Translations under genes and position numbers: made by a program | NCBI GenBank assembly: GCA_965227535.1 | Contig: OZ245761.1 | Coordinates: forward strand, 1,364,001-1,428,000 | Direction: 5' to 3' | Origin: SZUA-430 sp965227535 | GTDB taxonomy: Bacteria > Pseudomonadota > Alphaproteobacteria > Micropepsales > Micropepsaceae | DNA: 64,000 nt | Part shown: piece by piece, positions 34,118 through 44,000 of the stretch | How positions within the stretch are numbered: the stretch's first letter is position 1 | Layout: each line of letters begins with the position of its first letter | Notes under the pieces: generated by a model | Database searches by the model: none | The model's input: the letters and a program-made list of their open reading frames with translations, nothing else | What the model was told of the DNA's origin: nothing

Positions 34118-36085
34118 TCAACTCGCCCGCTTGATCGTCACCCGATGCTCGCCGCTCTTCGAAGCCCACATGCGCATACAGCCGGTCTGCGCCGAGGGTT
34201 CGCCCTTGAGGCCCGGCCCTGAGATCGAGAACGCGTCGGGATACTGCACCATCGGCACATAGACCTCCGTCGGTGCGTTGATTGAGGGATCGGCGTCGAA
34301 GACGAATGAAAAGTCGCCGCTCGCGCGATCGAACTTCATCTCCTTCAGGACACCCTGGCACGCGCGCACGAACGGCCTTACAAAGCCCTCGACCGCGCGC
34401 CCGCCGGAATTCGGATCTTTCAAATCCACCTGCTGATCGCGCGAAAACACGGACAGGTCTTCCTGATTCCACCCGTCGCCGATGGCCTGATCGTTGCGGT
34501 TCGACGCCGTGTAGTTCCACAGGGTGCAGTTCAACAGATTCCGGTCGAGCGCGTTGTACATAAGATCCAGCGCGATCACGTGCTTCTCCCACGGCTTCGC
34601 CGAGGTATCTCCCTTCGCCCAGGCTGCGTAGGCCGCCCCGCCATCGAGATCGAAGGGTATCCCGAACTCCCCGATCAGCGTCGGCGCGCCGCCCGGGATC
34701 GACGCAGATGCTTCCTTGATGCGGCCCAACTGCCGCGCATAAGAATCCTCGATCTCCGCCGCCCCATTCAGCGCCTTCATCGTGAAGGGATTGAGCGACG
34801 TCGGATACATGAACGTCTTCGTCGACAGCGTAACGATATCGTACCAATGGCTGGCGTTGACGGTGCGCTCCGGCGTCCCCGGCGGAAAGCCCTCACCCGT
34901 GATGCCGGCAAACGGATCAAGCTCTGCGAACACCAGCCAATCGTCATCGACGGCGCGAATCTCGCGCGCGACACGCTGGAAGAACGGCGCCATGCCGTCG
35001 GCATCCGCATGCACCGTGCGGCCTTTCACAGTCTGGAAGAAGTCCTCGCGCAACACCTCGTGCCCATTCCCGGTGACACGATAAGCCCCCGCTTTCTCGA
35101 ACGGACACGAAACACCTTTGCGCCAAATCGAAACGCGGCCCTCGTTCACGGTCTTCTCGCCGATGACGCCGACCTTCATCTGCGCGGGATCGAACGCGAG
35201 TTCCGGGATGGTCCGTGGCAACCCTTGCGCCACGAGCAACCCGTCAAGCGCCGACCACGCCGGCCCCGGCCGCACAGGATCGGGATGCTCCGCCGTGCGC
35301 TCTGTATGGCGATAAGACAGCGCCTGCCCCGTCCATCCGGTCCCCGGCTCGTTCAGCGTATCGAAGCCCAACACGTGCGGAATCCCCTTCACACGCTTGG
35401 CGATCGCGCGCATCGCGCCGAGGTAATGGCTCTGCAGAAAATCCTGCGCCGTCTTTCCGTCGATCTTAAAATCCGGCACGAACAGATCGCCCGCAAAGAA
35501 CAGCGTCCACATGATCGCGTTGGCCGGCATGCGATAATTGTTCGCCCACGTCATCATCGGATAGCGGTCTTCCTGCCGCCCGCCACGCGCGTAGTCGTAT
35601 TTGTGCTGCATCACATGCGCCGCACCCGACGCGTGAAAGGTCGTGAAGTCCAGACCCACCGCCTCGAACACCCACCCCGGCGCGCCGTCACCGCCGGTCA
35701 TCCGGCTCCAAACATCCTGGTGAAAATCAATGAACACGTAGAGCCCATACTCGCCCGCGCGCCGCGTCAGTTCGGTGAAATAATCGAGATACGCCTCGTC
35801 ATATTTCCCGGGGCCGGCGTGCTCGACCGCCTCCCACGTGGTCAGCAGCCGCAAGCAATTCATCCCCCAAGCCTTCAGCCGCGAAAAATGCTCATCGGCC
35901 TCGGCGATCGGAAACGGCCGCCCAACAAAACTAACCTCGCGATGATCGGAAAAATCCGAGGGAAAATTCGTGCCGCCCTTCGGATAAGGCACCTTACAGT
36001 CCCCGCCGAGATTGACCCCGCGCAGCATCACCTGCCGCCCGCCCGCATCCACGAACCGGTCACCCTTCGTCTTCAGTCGATCCAT
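34118..36085 (-). CDS. GH5-family glycoside hydrolase, resembling fungal GH5_12 enzymes
   Basis: A 655-residue protein with ATG at 36083-36085 after GAGG and no evident signal peptide. The (beta/alpha)8 barrel shows LRGVNLGGDCKVPY, DHREVSFVGRPFPIAEADEHF and RLLTTWEAVEHAGPGKYDE early. Catalytic acid E246 lies in GFDTLNEPGTGW and nucleophile E473 in LIGEFGIPFD. About 85 further residues form a beta-rich C-terminal domain. The FVGRPFPIAEADEHF and WEAVEHAGPGKYDE segments are strikingly like fungal GH5 subfamily 12 proteins, which hydrolyse steryl-beta-glucosides or glucosylceramide. Probable role: hydrolysis of a glycolipid. The subfamily call is by eye. Confidence 0.8.
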   Translation of the reverse strand: MDRLKTKGDRFVDAGGRQVMLRGVNLGGDCKVPYPKGGTNFPSDFSDHREVSFVGRPFPIAEADEHFSRLKAWGMNCLRLLTTWEAVEHAGPGKYDEAYLDYFTELTRRAGEYGLYVFIDFHQDVWSRMTGGDGAPGWVFEAVGLDFTTFHASGAAHVMQHKYDYARGGRQEDRYPMMTWANNYRMPANAIMWTLFFAGDLFVPDFKIDGKTAQDFLQSHYLGAMRAIAKRVKGIPHVLGFDTLNEPGTGWTGQALSYRHTERTAEHPDPVRPGPAWSALDGLLVAQGLPRTIPELAFDPAQMKVGVIGEKTVNEGRVSIWRKGVSCPFEKAGAYRVTGNGHEVLREDFFQTVKGRTVHADADGMAPFFQRVAREIRAVDDDWLVFAELDPFAGITGEGFPPGTPERTVNASHWYDIVTLSTKTFMYPTSLNPFTMKALNGAAEIEDSYARQLGRIKEASASIPGGAPTLIGEFGIPFDLDGGAAYAAWAKGDTSAKPWEKHVIALDLMYNALDRNLLNCTLWNYTASNRNDQAIGDGWNQEDLSVFSRDQQVDLKDPNSGGRAVEGFVRPFVRACQGVLKEMKFDRASGDFSFVFDADPSINAPTEVYVPMVQYPDAFSISGPGLKGEPSAQTGCMRMWASKSGEHRVTIKRAS

Positions 36086-36168
36086 CTCGCGCCTCTGATT
36101 TTAAGGTATCATTCGAACGACAGACTTATCGCTTGCCGTCCACTGAACACAAACCGCGACCAGCATCC

Positions 36169-36600
36169 ATGAACCCGCCCCTGCCGCCCGAGCTGATGGC
36201 CCGCGCATCCCTCCGAGGCCGCGAACACGCATGGCCGCTCCATGACATTCCCGCCGTCGTCGAGGCCGCACGCAAAGCAAACTTGATCAACATCGGCGGC
36301 CAGCTGCAGTTTCGCCTGCCAGCAGGAACCTGCGAGTGCTATTGGGTGAACATCGACACCTATAAATCAGTCCCGGCCACGCTGCCCTGGTCACAGCGTG
36401 TTCAAGCGACAGCCGACGAAGCCCTGCGCCAGTTGGAGACACTGAGGACGGGCGTTGATTTCTTGGCCGAAGGTCGGCGCGGCTTCGCCACGCATCTCGA
36501 CGACGCGCAAGCCGCGGGCATCGATCCAATCGACCACATGTGCTTTGTTTGGTACGTCAAAAGCGAAGAGTCGCTCGAACGGCCGAAGCCTGGCGGCTAA
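36169..36600 (+). CDS. hypothetical protein, 143 residues
   Basis: The chosen ATG (36169) gives MNPPLPPELMARASLRGREH; a TTG 12 codons earlier also exists and neither has a clear ribosome-binding site. The product is soluble and has AWPLHDIPAVVEAARKANLINIGGQLQFRLPAGTCECYW in its first half and an acidic C-terminus ending SEESLERPKPGG. No family is recognised. It is convergent with the next gene: the stops overlap in CTAA at 36597-36600. Confidence 0.6.
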   Translation: MNPPLPPELMARASLRGREHAWPLHDIPAVVEAARKANLINIGGQLQFRLPAGTCECYWVNIDTYKSVPATLPWSQRVQATADEALRQLETLRTGVDFLAEGRRGFATHLDDAQAAGIDPIDHMCFVWYVKSEESLERPKPGG

Positions 36601-36926
36601 CACTCACCCAGCGGCACGAACTGCCCCACGACGCCGAGCACGCTGCACGTCTTCTCTCGCCCGTTTCCTTCCGGCACCTTCAGGCTGTAGATCGAGAACG
36701 CCAGAAAATTCCGCCGCTCGATCGGCAGGGCCGGGATGATGAGCCCCGCGAGCGCGCCGCCGAACTGGCTCGACCCGTCACGCGGATTCTCGCCGCGCTT
36801 GACCGCCTCTTCTTCGATTTTCTTGACCACCCATGTCTGCGCCCACGCATTGAACTCGGCGCGCGAGGGATTGGTGACGACGAAGAGCGCAAGCACCAAC
36901 GCCAGCACGATCAACACGCGGCTCAT
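36597..36926 (-). CDS. DUF4359-like small exported protein
   Basis: A 109-residue protein with ATG at 36924-36926 after GGGGAATCTCG; the frame stays open further upstream. The N-terminal MSRVLIVLALVLALFVVTNPSR is a single hydrophobic span, followed by EFNAWAQTWV and RRNFLAFSIYSLKVPEGNG. The N-P-S-x-x-x-(F/Y)-x-x-(W/Y)-A pattern plus R-R-N-F/Y-L-x-F-S-I-Y fits DUF4359. Two Cys near the end (KTCSVLGVVGQFVPLGEC) may pair. Function unknown; probably anchored in the inner membrane or periplasmic. Confidence 0.65.
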   Translation of the reverse strand: MSRVLIVLALVLALFVVTNPSRAEFNAWAQTWVVKKIEEEAVKRGENPRDGSSQFGGALAGLIIPALPIERRNFLAFSIYSLKVPEGNGREKTCSVLGVVGQFVPLGEC

Positions 36927-37028
36927 CGAGATTCCCCTTATCAGACCACCGCCCAGGATAAGCGCCATTGCGACCGAAAGATGGCGAGCGCGTCATGATA
37001 CGATCGCTGATTCCGCCGCGCGAGACCG

Positions 37029-37307
37029 ATGCTTCCCATCACCCTCATCCTCTGGGCTTACTTGGTCCTCATAAACCTCGCGACCTTCGGCGCGTTCGCG
37101 CTCGACAAGGTCGCAGCCGAGAACCAACGCCGCCGCACGCCGGAACTGACGTTGCTGGGGCTCGCCCTCATCGGCGGCAGCGCCGGAGCGCTCATTGCGC
37201 AGCAGTTCTTGCGCCACAAGACGCGCAAGCAACCCTTCCGCGCCCTACTCATCGCCATCATCGCACTGCACGTCATCGCCGCCGCGCTGTGGCTGACGAC
37301 ACGCTGA
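37029..37307 (+). CDS. DUF1294 small membrane protein
   Basis: A 92-residue protein with two or three hydrophobic helices, starting MLPITLILWAYLVLINLATFGAFALDKVAAENQRRRTPEL in fragments that match DUF1294 closely: N-x-x-x-F-x-x-F-A-L-D-K, R-R-R-T-P-E-L, GGSAGALIAQQFLRHKTRKQPF. The H-K-T-x-K-x-x-F block is the family signature. It is encoded alone; no ribosome-binding site stronger than GAGA is present. Function unknown. Confidence 0.85.
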   Translation: MLPITLILWAYLVLINLATFGAFALDKVAAENQRRRTPELTLLGLALIGGSAGALIAQQFLRHKTRKQPFRALLIAIIALHVIAAALWLTTR

Positions 37308-37593
37308 ACCCGTCGGAGGCGTGCAGGCGTGCCCGGCGCATTCACCGTCCGCTCTACGTACAATGCCAAAGCGCCCGTTTCGATCAGCCGGTGTGCCTCG
37401 CCAATCCCTTCGTGGTTGAAGTTTAACGCAGCGCCTCAACGCCGCGGCGCGCACCCCACAAGTCACTCTTGAAAGTGGCCGGACCTCCCGCTAAAGAAAT
37501 CGCACACACGGTACCGGGCCCCTCTGGCAGGCGAACCAACGCCTGCGATGTCGGACGTGTGGTCATAGCCACCAACGTCATGGCAGGGGTCCG

Positions 37594-38601
37594 ATGGAAG
37601 AAGTCACGCTATTTCTATTCTCCGACGTGCTGGGCAAGCCCGCCTGGGCCTGGGCGCTTTTCCTCTCGATCATCCTCGCCATCGTCGTCTTCGACCTCGG
37701 CATCTTTCACCGCAAGGCGCACGCGATCTCGTTCCGCGAGAGCATGCAGCAATCGGCCGTCTTCGTCTCGATCGCGCTCATCTTCGGCGGCTGGGTATGG
37801 TGGTCCTACGGGCCTGAGAGCGGCCTGAATTATTTCACCGCCTATCTCGTCGAGTACACGTTGTCGCTCGACAACATCTTCGTCATCGCGCTGGTCTTCA
37901 CCTATTTCGCGATCCCGCGCGAGTATCAGCATCGGGTGCTTTTCTGGGGCATCCTGGGCGTTATCGTCCTGCGCGCGCTGATGATTTCGCTGGGCAGCGC
38001 CATCGTCACCGAGTTCCACTGGGTCCTCTACATCTTCGGCGCATTTTTGATCTTCACCGGCCTCAAGATGCTCTGGCTCGTCGATCAAAAGCCCGACATC
38101 GCGAACAACCCGATCCTAAGATTCCTGAAGTCGCGCATCCGTGTGACGGATCAGATCCACGGCGACCGCTTCTTCGCCCGCCTGCCCGACAAAAAGACCG
38201 GCCGACTGGCGCTGCACGCGACGCCGCTGTTCCTGGCGCTTTGCGTGATCGAGTTCGCCGACATCGTCTTCGCCGTCGATTCTGTGCCGGCCGTGTTCCT
38301 GATCACGACCGACCCCTTCATCGTCTACACATCGAACATCTTCGCCATCATGGGTCTGCGCGCGCTGTTCTTCACGCTGGCCGCCGTGATCGAGCGTTTC
38401 CACTATCTGAAATACGCGCTCGCCCTCGTGCTGGTCTTCATCGGCGCAAAAATCTTCGTCGCACAATTCACCGGCAAGATCCCGCCTTACATCTCGCTCG
38501 GCGTAACCGCAGGCCTCATCGCCGGCGGCATCCTCTTCTCGATGCTCATGACCCGAAGGTCCCGCCATGCCGAGAAGGGACCAGAGCCGGACCGGGTCTA
38601 A
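37594..38601 (+). CDS. TerC-family integral membrane protein
   Basis: A 335-residue protein with about nine helices and ATG 37594 after AGGGG. YLVEYTLSLDNIFVIALVF and IEFADIVFAVDSVPAVFLI are the paired TerC signatures with the conserved Asp residues that may bind or transport a metal (Mn2+ in the Alx/TerC group). The 286 bp upstream were searched for the yybP-ykoY manganese riboswitch; the expected conserved core was not seen. The stop overlaps that of the convergent NAD-kinase-like gene in CTAA (38598-38601). Confidence 0.92.
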   Translation: MEEVTLFLFSDVLGKPAWAWALFLSIILAIVVFDLGIFHRKAHAISFRESMQQSAVFVSIALIFGGWVWWSYGPESGLNYFTAYLVEYTLSLDNIFVIALVFTYFAIPREYQHRVLFWGILGVIVLRALMISLGSAIVTEFHWVLYIFGAFLIFTGLKMLWLVDQKPDIANNPILRFLKSRIRVTDQIHGDRFFARLPDKKTGRLALHATPLFLALCVIEFADIVFAVDSVPAVFLITTDPFIVYTSNIFAIMGLRALFFTLAAVIERFHYLKYALALVLVFIGAKIFVAQFTGKIPPYISLGVTAGLIAGGILFSMLMTRRSRHAEKGPEPDRV

Positions 38602-39476
38602 ACGACGAGCCGCACGCGCCGCTCAGCCGGTGCGATGGTGGCGCTGACGCCCGCGTCGAAGCGCACGGCGTCGGCCTCAATGCCGTCGGCGAAGATGGTG
38701 CCATCCATGCGCGACTCAATCAGCAGCGGTTGATCGCGCGTCACCCGGCCTTCGATCAGCGTCGCGGCGAACCCACGTCCCGGCCAAGCCTCCCGCACCA
38801 CGAAGTGCAGTTCGTCGGCCGCCGGGTCGAACACGGCATCCGCCCCGCGCAATGATTTCAGCCAGCCCGTCGATCCCGTGCCGGTCGAAACGATCAGACC
38901 GCTCGACGATTGCACCTCGTCGTTCGCGCCGTGCCGGATGCGGTACCGCGCCGACTGGTGTGTCTGCACGCCGACGAAAATCTCGTTCAGCCCGCGCAGC
39001 ACTTGGCGGTCGGACGTCGCCGCTTCCGCCAGCGTCGCCTCGCGCATCGGCCGCCGGTCGCTCAAGACCTGAGGCAAGGCGGCGATAAACGTGTCGACGT
39101 CGAAAGCCAACAAACTGCCGTCGATGGTCTGCGGGTCCGGATTGACGCCGGCCAGCGGCTGCCCCTCCAGATACTTGCCGACATTCGCGACCAACCCGTC
39201 TTGCCCGACCGCGACGACAAGATCGTGCGGCTCGAACAGAAACTGCGCCACCATCTGGCGGTCGATCTCGGCAAGCTTCACGTCCGACGGCATCGCCTTG
39301 CGGATGCGCGCGACCGCCCGAGACTGCGCCGTGTCTTCCACCTCGGCCTTCTTGAAGTCGGCCATGCCTTTCGCCGACTGAGCCATCGCAAAGCGCGTCT
39401 GCCCCTCGCTGCCATAGCGCTGCACGAACGCCTGCTTGGCGCTCGGCCGCGTCAGAATGACGACGCGCTGGCGCAC
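38598..39476 (-). CDS. NAD kinase-like (predicted sugar/NAD kinase) protein
   Basis: A 292-residue protein starting with GTG at 39474-39476. VAVGQDGLVANVGKYLEGQPLAGVNPDP has G-x-D-G, and VSTGTGSTGWLKS parallels the T-G-S-T of NAD kinases, so the fold is that of ATP-NAD kinase. It differs from canonical enzymes in reading GQDGLVANVGKY where they have GGDGTLL and in an N-terminal 90-residue domain. It is likely a second, divergent member with an unknown substrate. It follows the SPFH gene by 6 bp in one operon. Confidence 0.72.
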   Translation of the reverse strand: MRQRVVILTRPSAKQAFVQRYGSEGQTRFAMAQSAKGMADFKKAEVEDTAQSRAVARIRKAMPSDVKLAEIDRQMVAQFLFEPHDLVVAVGQDGLVANVGKYLEGQPLAGVNPDPQTIDGSLLAFDVDTFIAALPQVLSDRRPMREATLAEAATSDRQVLRGLNEIFVGVQTHQSARYRIRHGANDEVQSSSGLIVSTGTGSTGWLKSLRGADAVFDPAADELHFVVREAWPGRGFAATLIEGRVTRDQPLLIESRMDGTIFADGIEADAVRFDAGVSATIAPAERRVRLVV

Positions 39477-39482
39477 GAGCCG

Positions 39483-40397
39483 CTACTCGCTCTTCGCCGC
39501 AAACTGATTGGCAAGCCGCTCCAACGCATCGCCGCCGATCGACAGCGACGCCAGCGCTGTCTCGCGGTTCGCCCAATCCTTGAACGCCATCGCCGCGATC
39601 TGCTGCGGCGGAATTTCGCTCCACGGCTTCAGACGAATGCGCAACGCCTCGGCATCCGCCGACGCCTCCGCCTTCGACGTCTCGGCGCGCACCTCGGCCA
39701 CCTTGCGCCGCTCGCTTTCCAACGCCTGCTCGTTAGCCAGCGCGTTCTCGGCCAACTCGCGCTTGTTCTTCTCGTCGCGCAGCTTCAGATCGTGCTCATC
39801 CGTCGTCGCCGCACGCCGCCGCTCGAACATCGCCGCGTCCGCCTGCCTGAGCAGCTGCTCGCGCAAATTCGCCTCAAGCGCCTTGCGGATCTCCGGCGTC
39901 GGCTTCAGCGACAACACCAGAACGCGATCAACCGCAATCCCATCCGCAGCCAGCCGCTTGTCGTCCGCGATCCCGCGCATGATGACTTGCGACAGCTCAT
40001 CCGACTTGTTCAACGCCGCATCCAACGTCGAACGTACCAGCGCATCGCGACACGCCGTCTGCGCGATCGCGCGCAGACGCTCGACGATCTGCTTCATCGG
40101 TTCGCCCGTATGCGCGCCCGTCATGAGGTTGATGGAGAAATCCTGGCGCGCCGCCGCGATGGACGCGTCCTTGATCCGGAACGAAATCAGTCCCTGAATG
40201 GTGATCGTCTGATAATCGACCGTCATCGCCTCGACGGCGAAGATCTCATCGCGCGCATCGGTCGGCACCGCCGCCCCCGTCGCGAACGGCATATAGACGA
40301 AGCCGGCGAGGCCCAACCCCTGCCGCACCACCCGCCCGCCGCGATAGAGCACGACAAAGTCGGTGGGCTTGGACTTGAGGTAACGGAAACCAAACAT
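39483..40397 (-). CDS. SPFH (band 7/stomatin-like) protein
   Basis: A 304-residue protein starting MFGFRYLKSKPTDFVVLYRG at ATG 40395-40397; a TTG five codons earlier is less likely. Residues 10-165 form the SPFH domain, with TVDYQTITIQGLISFRI and SLKPTPEIRKALEANLREQLLRQADAAMFERRRA bridging into a long coiled-coil (SERRKVAEVRAETSKAEASADAEALRIRL). There is no evident transmembrane helix. Such proteins oligomerise on membranes as scaffolds. It is co-transcribed with the NAD-kinase-like gene, which suggests a joint function. Confidence 0.85.
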   Translation of the reverse strand: MFGFRYLKSKPTDFVVLYRGGRVVRQGLGLAGFVYMPFATGAAVPTDARDEIFAVEAMTVDYQTITIQGLISFRIKDASIAAARQDFSINLMTGAHTGEPMKQIVERLRAIAQTACRDALVRSTLDAALNKSDELSQVIMRGIADDKRLAADGIAVDRVLVLSLKPTPEIRKALEANLREQLLRQADAAMFERRRAATTDEHDLKLRDEKNKRELAENALANEQALESERRKVAEVRAETSKAEASADAEALRIRLKPWSEIPPQQIAAMAFKDWANRETALASLSIGGDALERLANQFAAKSE

Positions 40398-40487
40398 GAG
40401 ACTGCGCTCCAAATGGAATCGATTGGCCCCTAGCTGCCCGTCATCGTCTCCCAGGGCAACCGATTAGCGTGGATCGACGGCCGGATT

Positions 40488-40904
40488 TCACCGGCTCATC
40501 GGCATCGAGGTCGTCGGAAGCAGGCGCATTTCCAAAGTCTCGGAGTCGATACCCTGAGCGCGAAACGCGCCGCCGTCACTCGCCTGAAAGGCGAGCAGCA
40601 GCTCGCGCTCGCCGTTGAGCAAGCAAATGCAGACCGTGGTGCGGCGCCAGCGTTTGACGCGGGCCAAAACCTGGCTCCAGCCGCAGGACCCGGCGCCCTG
40701 CACCACACCGTTCGGCACCAGGCGTAGTAGACAAGTCCTGCCGCTGGTTTCGCCTTTAACGAGCGCGCGGATGACCGCCGGGGGCTCGGGCTGAGGCGCG
40801 TTGGGATCGAGCGTGACCGGCAAGGCTTGCGCGAAGGTGGCGCCGGCGGCGGCCAGAACCACAGCAAGACCCATGTTTGCTACGGTCGACCGCTTTCTGC
40901 TCAT
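40488..40904 (-). CDS. exported AprI/Inh-like protein (putative protease inhibitor)
   Basis: A 138-residue protein with ATG at 40902-40904 (AGGTGCG upstream) and a signal peptide MSRKRSTVANMGLAVVLAAAGATFA. The mature domain shows GETSGRTCLLRLVPNGVVQG and then AGSCGWSQVLARVKRWRR, CLLNGERELLLAFQ and GGAFRA, a small beta-barrel pattern with two Cys that resembles the AprI/Inh family of protease inhibitors. The gene is divergent from a trypsin-like autotransporter with 150 bp between starts, so it could protect the periplasm from that protease. The domain match is by eye and modest. Confidence 0.5.
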   Translation of the reverse strand: MSRKRSTVANMGLAVVLAAAGATFAQALPVTLDPNAPQPEPPAVIRALVKGETSGRTCLLRLVPNGVVQGAGSCGWSQVLARVKRWRRTTVCICLLNGERELLLAFQASDGGAFRAQGIDSETLEMRLLPTTSMPMSR

Positions 40905-41054
40905 CGCACCTATGTCCAGTAAAGCCAAAGCCAATGGAGTTGCAAACTCGTCCAATCGAGTTGCAGCTTTAACACAAATCACTGTTGCTCAACCTTAAGT
41001 TTCATGATTTCGTAACGATTGGGGACGGTCGTTTCCGCCTGGGGGAGGTGGAAA

Positions 41055-44000
41055 ATGGCCAAATTGGTGGGGGAAATCATGCAAAAGTCGGCGAGCGCGC
41101 GGGCGCTCCGTGCTCGGTTTATGAGCAGCGTTGCGTTAACTGCAACAATAGCGTGTGGCCTGGCCGGACCGGCCGCCGCCACGGTAACCCCGGAAACGGT
41201 CACGCCGGCATCCGTTGTCGACACCACCAATACGGCACCTTATTGGGTCGGCGTCGCGATCCGCAACGAGGCGGGCAATTCCGGCGGCACTTGCACCGGC
41301 CTTCTGATCAACCCGCGCACCGTGATCTTTGCCGCGCACTGCGTCGACAGCTTCAACCCGGACGCCTATGACACGCCGACAAGCCCGGGCAACCGCGCCC
41401 AAGTCGGCTACACCACCGATCCGACCTTCGGCCGCACGAACCTGCGCGAGTTCTTGTTCGGTCTCGACTTTGTTGTCCCTGCCGGCGACGCCCGCACGAT
41501 CACGGCGAGTTCGGTGAATGTGTGGTACGACCCGCGCTCGCGCTTCGGCTCGGCTGCCGATCCGCTGAGCGGAACGTTCCTGCCCGCCGACATTGCGATT
41601 GCCGCCTTCGGAACACCGAACGAAATATTGGGACGCGATGCGTCCGCCGGTGTCGCGCTGCTGTTTTCGCAGATCAACGGCCTCGTTCCCGTCACGATCG
41701 GCGGCTACGGCCAAAGCGGCAACGGTCTCACGGGCGCCCGCACCGCATCGACCGCAGAAGAGAGCTTCTTCCGCCGCCTCGCCAGAAACACCGTCGGCTT
41801 TCTGGGCGACGAACGCACCATCGACCAAGCCGTGTACGGGGCAACGATCGGCGAAATCTTGAGTCCAGCTGCACTGCGCTATCAGGATCTCTACTGGGCC
41901 GACTTCGACGATCCGCTGCGCGCGACGCGGCCGTTCTTCGCCGGACCCGGCACCAACGCGAACTCGACGCTCGACTTCGACGTTTTCCCAGGCAACGCCG
42001 TCGCAGGTGAAGCGATCACCGCCGCCGGCGACTCCGGCTCGCCGCTCGTGACCACGGCGTTCGGCCGCGCGGTCTCGCTTGGCGTTCTGAGTCAAGGCTC
42101 GCGCTTCTTCCACGATTCCATCGGCAACACGGACGACAATTTCGTCCGCACACCCGCGTTCTCGAACTACGGAACGACGGCGGGATACAACCCGCTGTTC
42201 CTGTTCTGGGACCAAATCGTCGTCAACAATCCGTATAAGTACGTGACGGCGGCAGCCGGCGATGGCGAATGGACAAATGCCGCGCGCTGGACCCAGGAAC
42301 TCGACCCGCTCTACGCCATCCTCTCGGGCGGCGTTCTTGTGAACGCACTGCCGACGACGCCGGCGCTCGGTTCGTCGGACGCCGCAACGAACGTAGGCAC
42401 GATCACAGCCAACCCGGTGCCGCCCGCCGCTTGCGCCTTCACGAGCACCTGCATCCCGGGCGCGGGCTCGGGAGATCCGGCAGACGTAATCGCGCCGTTG
42501 CGCGACGACGTCATCATGCCCGGCGAGATGTCGCTCGAAGGTGAGATTGCGCTCGCCGACCCGATCATCGTCGACGAGGTCGTAATACCCGGCACGCCTA
42601 TCAGCGAAGCCCAAGTCACCGCGCCCTGGTCGAGCGGCACGCTGATCGCCGTCAACTCGGGCGCGCTCACCGGCCCAGGTTCGACGAACTTCGTGCCCCA
42701 GAACACCAACGGCACCGCGGGCATCCAAAACTCGGCGAACTTCTTTGAAGTGAACCTGCGCGCCGCGGGCACGACGTTCCTGACCGGAACGACGGTCGAG
42801 ATCGACCGCCTCAATCTGCGCGGCGCATCGTCCGGCCTGAACATCCGCGCCGGCGCGACGCTCAACACGACGATCACCTCTTTCGTCGACGCGGGCATAC
42901 TGACGGTCAACGGCGCCTTCAATCCGCGCGGACTGAGCCTCTTCGGCGGCCGCGTCCATGGCACAGGCAACATCTCGACGGTGACGGGTGTCATCAACGC
43001 CGGCGCCACGGTCGCGCCGGGCAATTCGATCGGTACACTGACGATCACCGGCAACTTCGTTCAAGGCGCAGGCGGCCTGCTCGAGATCGAGCTGACGAAC
43101 GGCGCCAGCGACCTGCTCTCGATCACCGGAAACGCATCGCTTGCCGGCACGGTCGCCTTCATGCCCTTCGGCCCAAGCCCGCTTGAAGGCCAGAGCTACG
43201 TGTTCTTGCAGACGGGCGGTACGGTCACCGGACAGTTCGGCATCGTGCGCGACTTGCTGCCCGGTGCGTTGTTCCCGGTCGTCACCTACGGCTCGAACTT
43301 CGCTCGCGTTACGCTGCGCACGCTCTGCACCACGGCAACCGGCCCGATCCAGGATCCGACCTGCGATGCGATCAGCGATCCCTCCGTCCAAGCCGATGCC
43401 GACATGCAATCGGCGATCGCCGGGCTCCAAGCGCTCGCCGTCGTCCAACCGGCCCTTCTCGGTCAGGCGTTGGAAGCGCTGAACCCGACGCGCGCTCATG
43501 CGCAGGCGATGGTCGGCCTCTCCAGCGGCGACCTCTTGCGCAATCAGTTCGGCCGCCGCACGCACGATCTCGCCGGCGGCACGCTGGGCGGAACCGACGT
43601 CGCGCAAGCCGACCTCGCTGCGTCACAACTTGCCTCGCTCGCGCCGTCGGCCGAAATGCTGGCGTCGGCGGCGGCGGCGGCCCTTGACGATGCCGGTGGC
43701 GCCGGCGGCGGCGGGTCGAACATCGACCTGCCGAACGGCTTTGCGATGTTCTTCGCGGCCGACGTCGCGCTGACCGATACGGATCAGGCGGCGGGCCTGG
43801 GCGTGGACGAAGCCGACGTCGCCGCGCTGACGGCGGGCCTCGACCACCGCGACGGCTCGGGCTTTACGCTCGGCGGCGCTCTCAGCTATCTGCAATCGAA
43901 CGTCTCGCAGGACTATGGCCTCGGCGGCCGGACATCCAGCGACGGCGTCGCGCTCTCCGGTTACGGCACGTGGCGCCGCGACCTATTCTACGCCGACGCG

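Noticed and set aside
37308..37593. yybP-ykoY manganese riboswitch upstream of the TerC gene
   Set aside because: The conserved core expected for this motif could not be found in the 286 bp, and no obvious anti-terminator/terminator pair is present.
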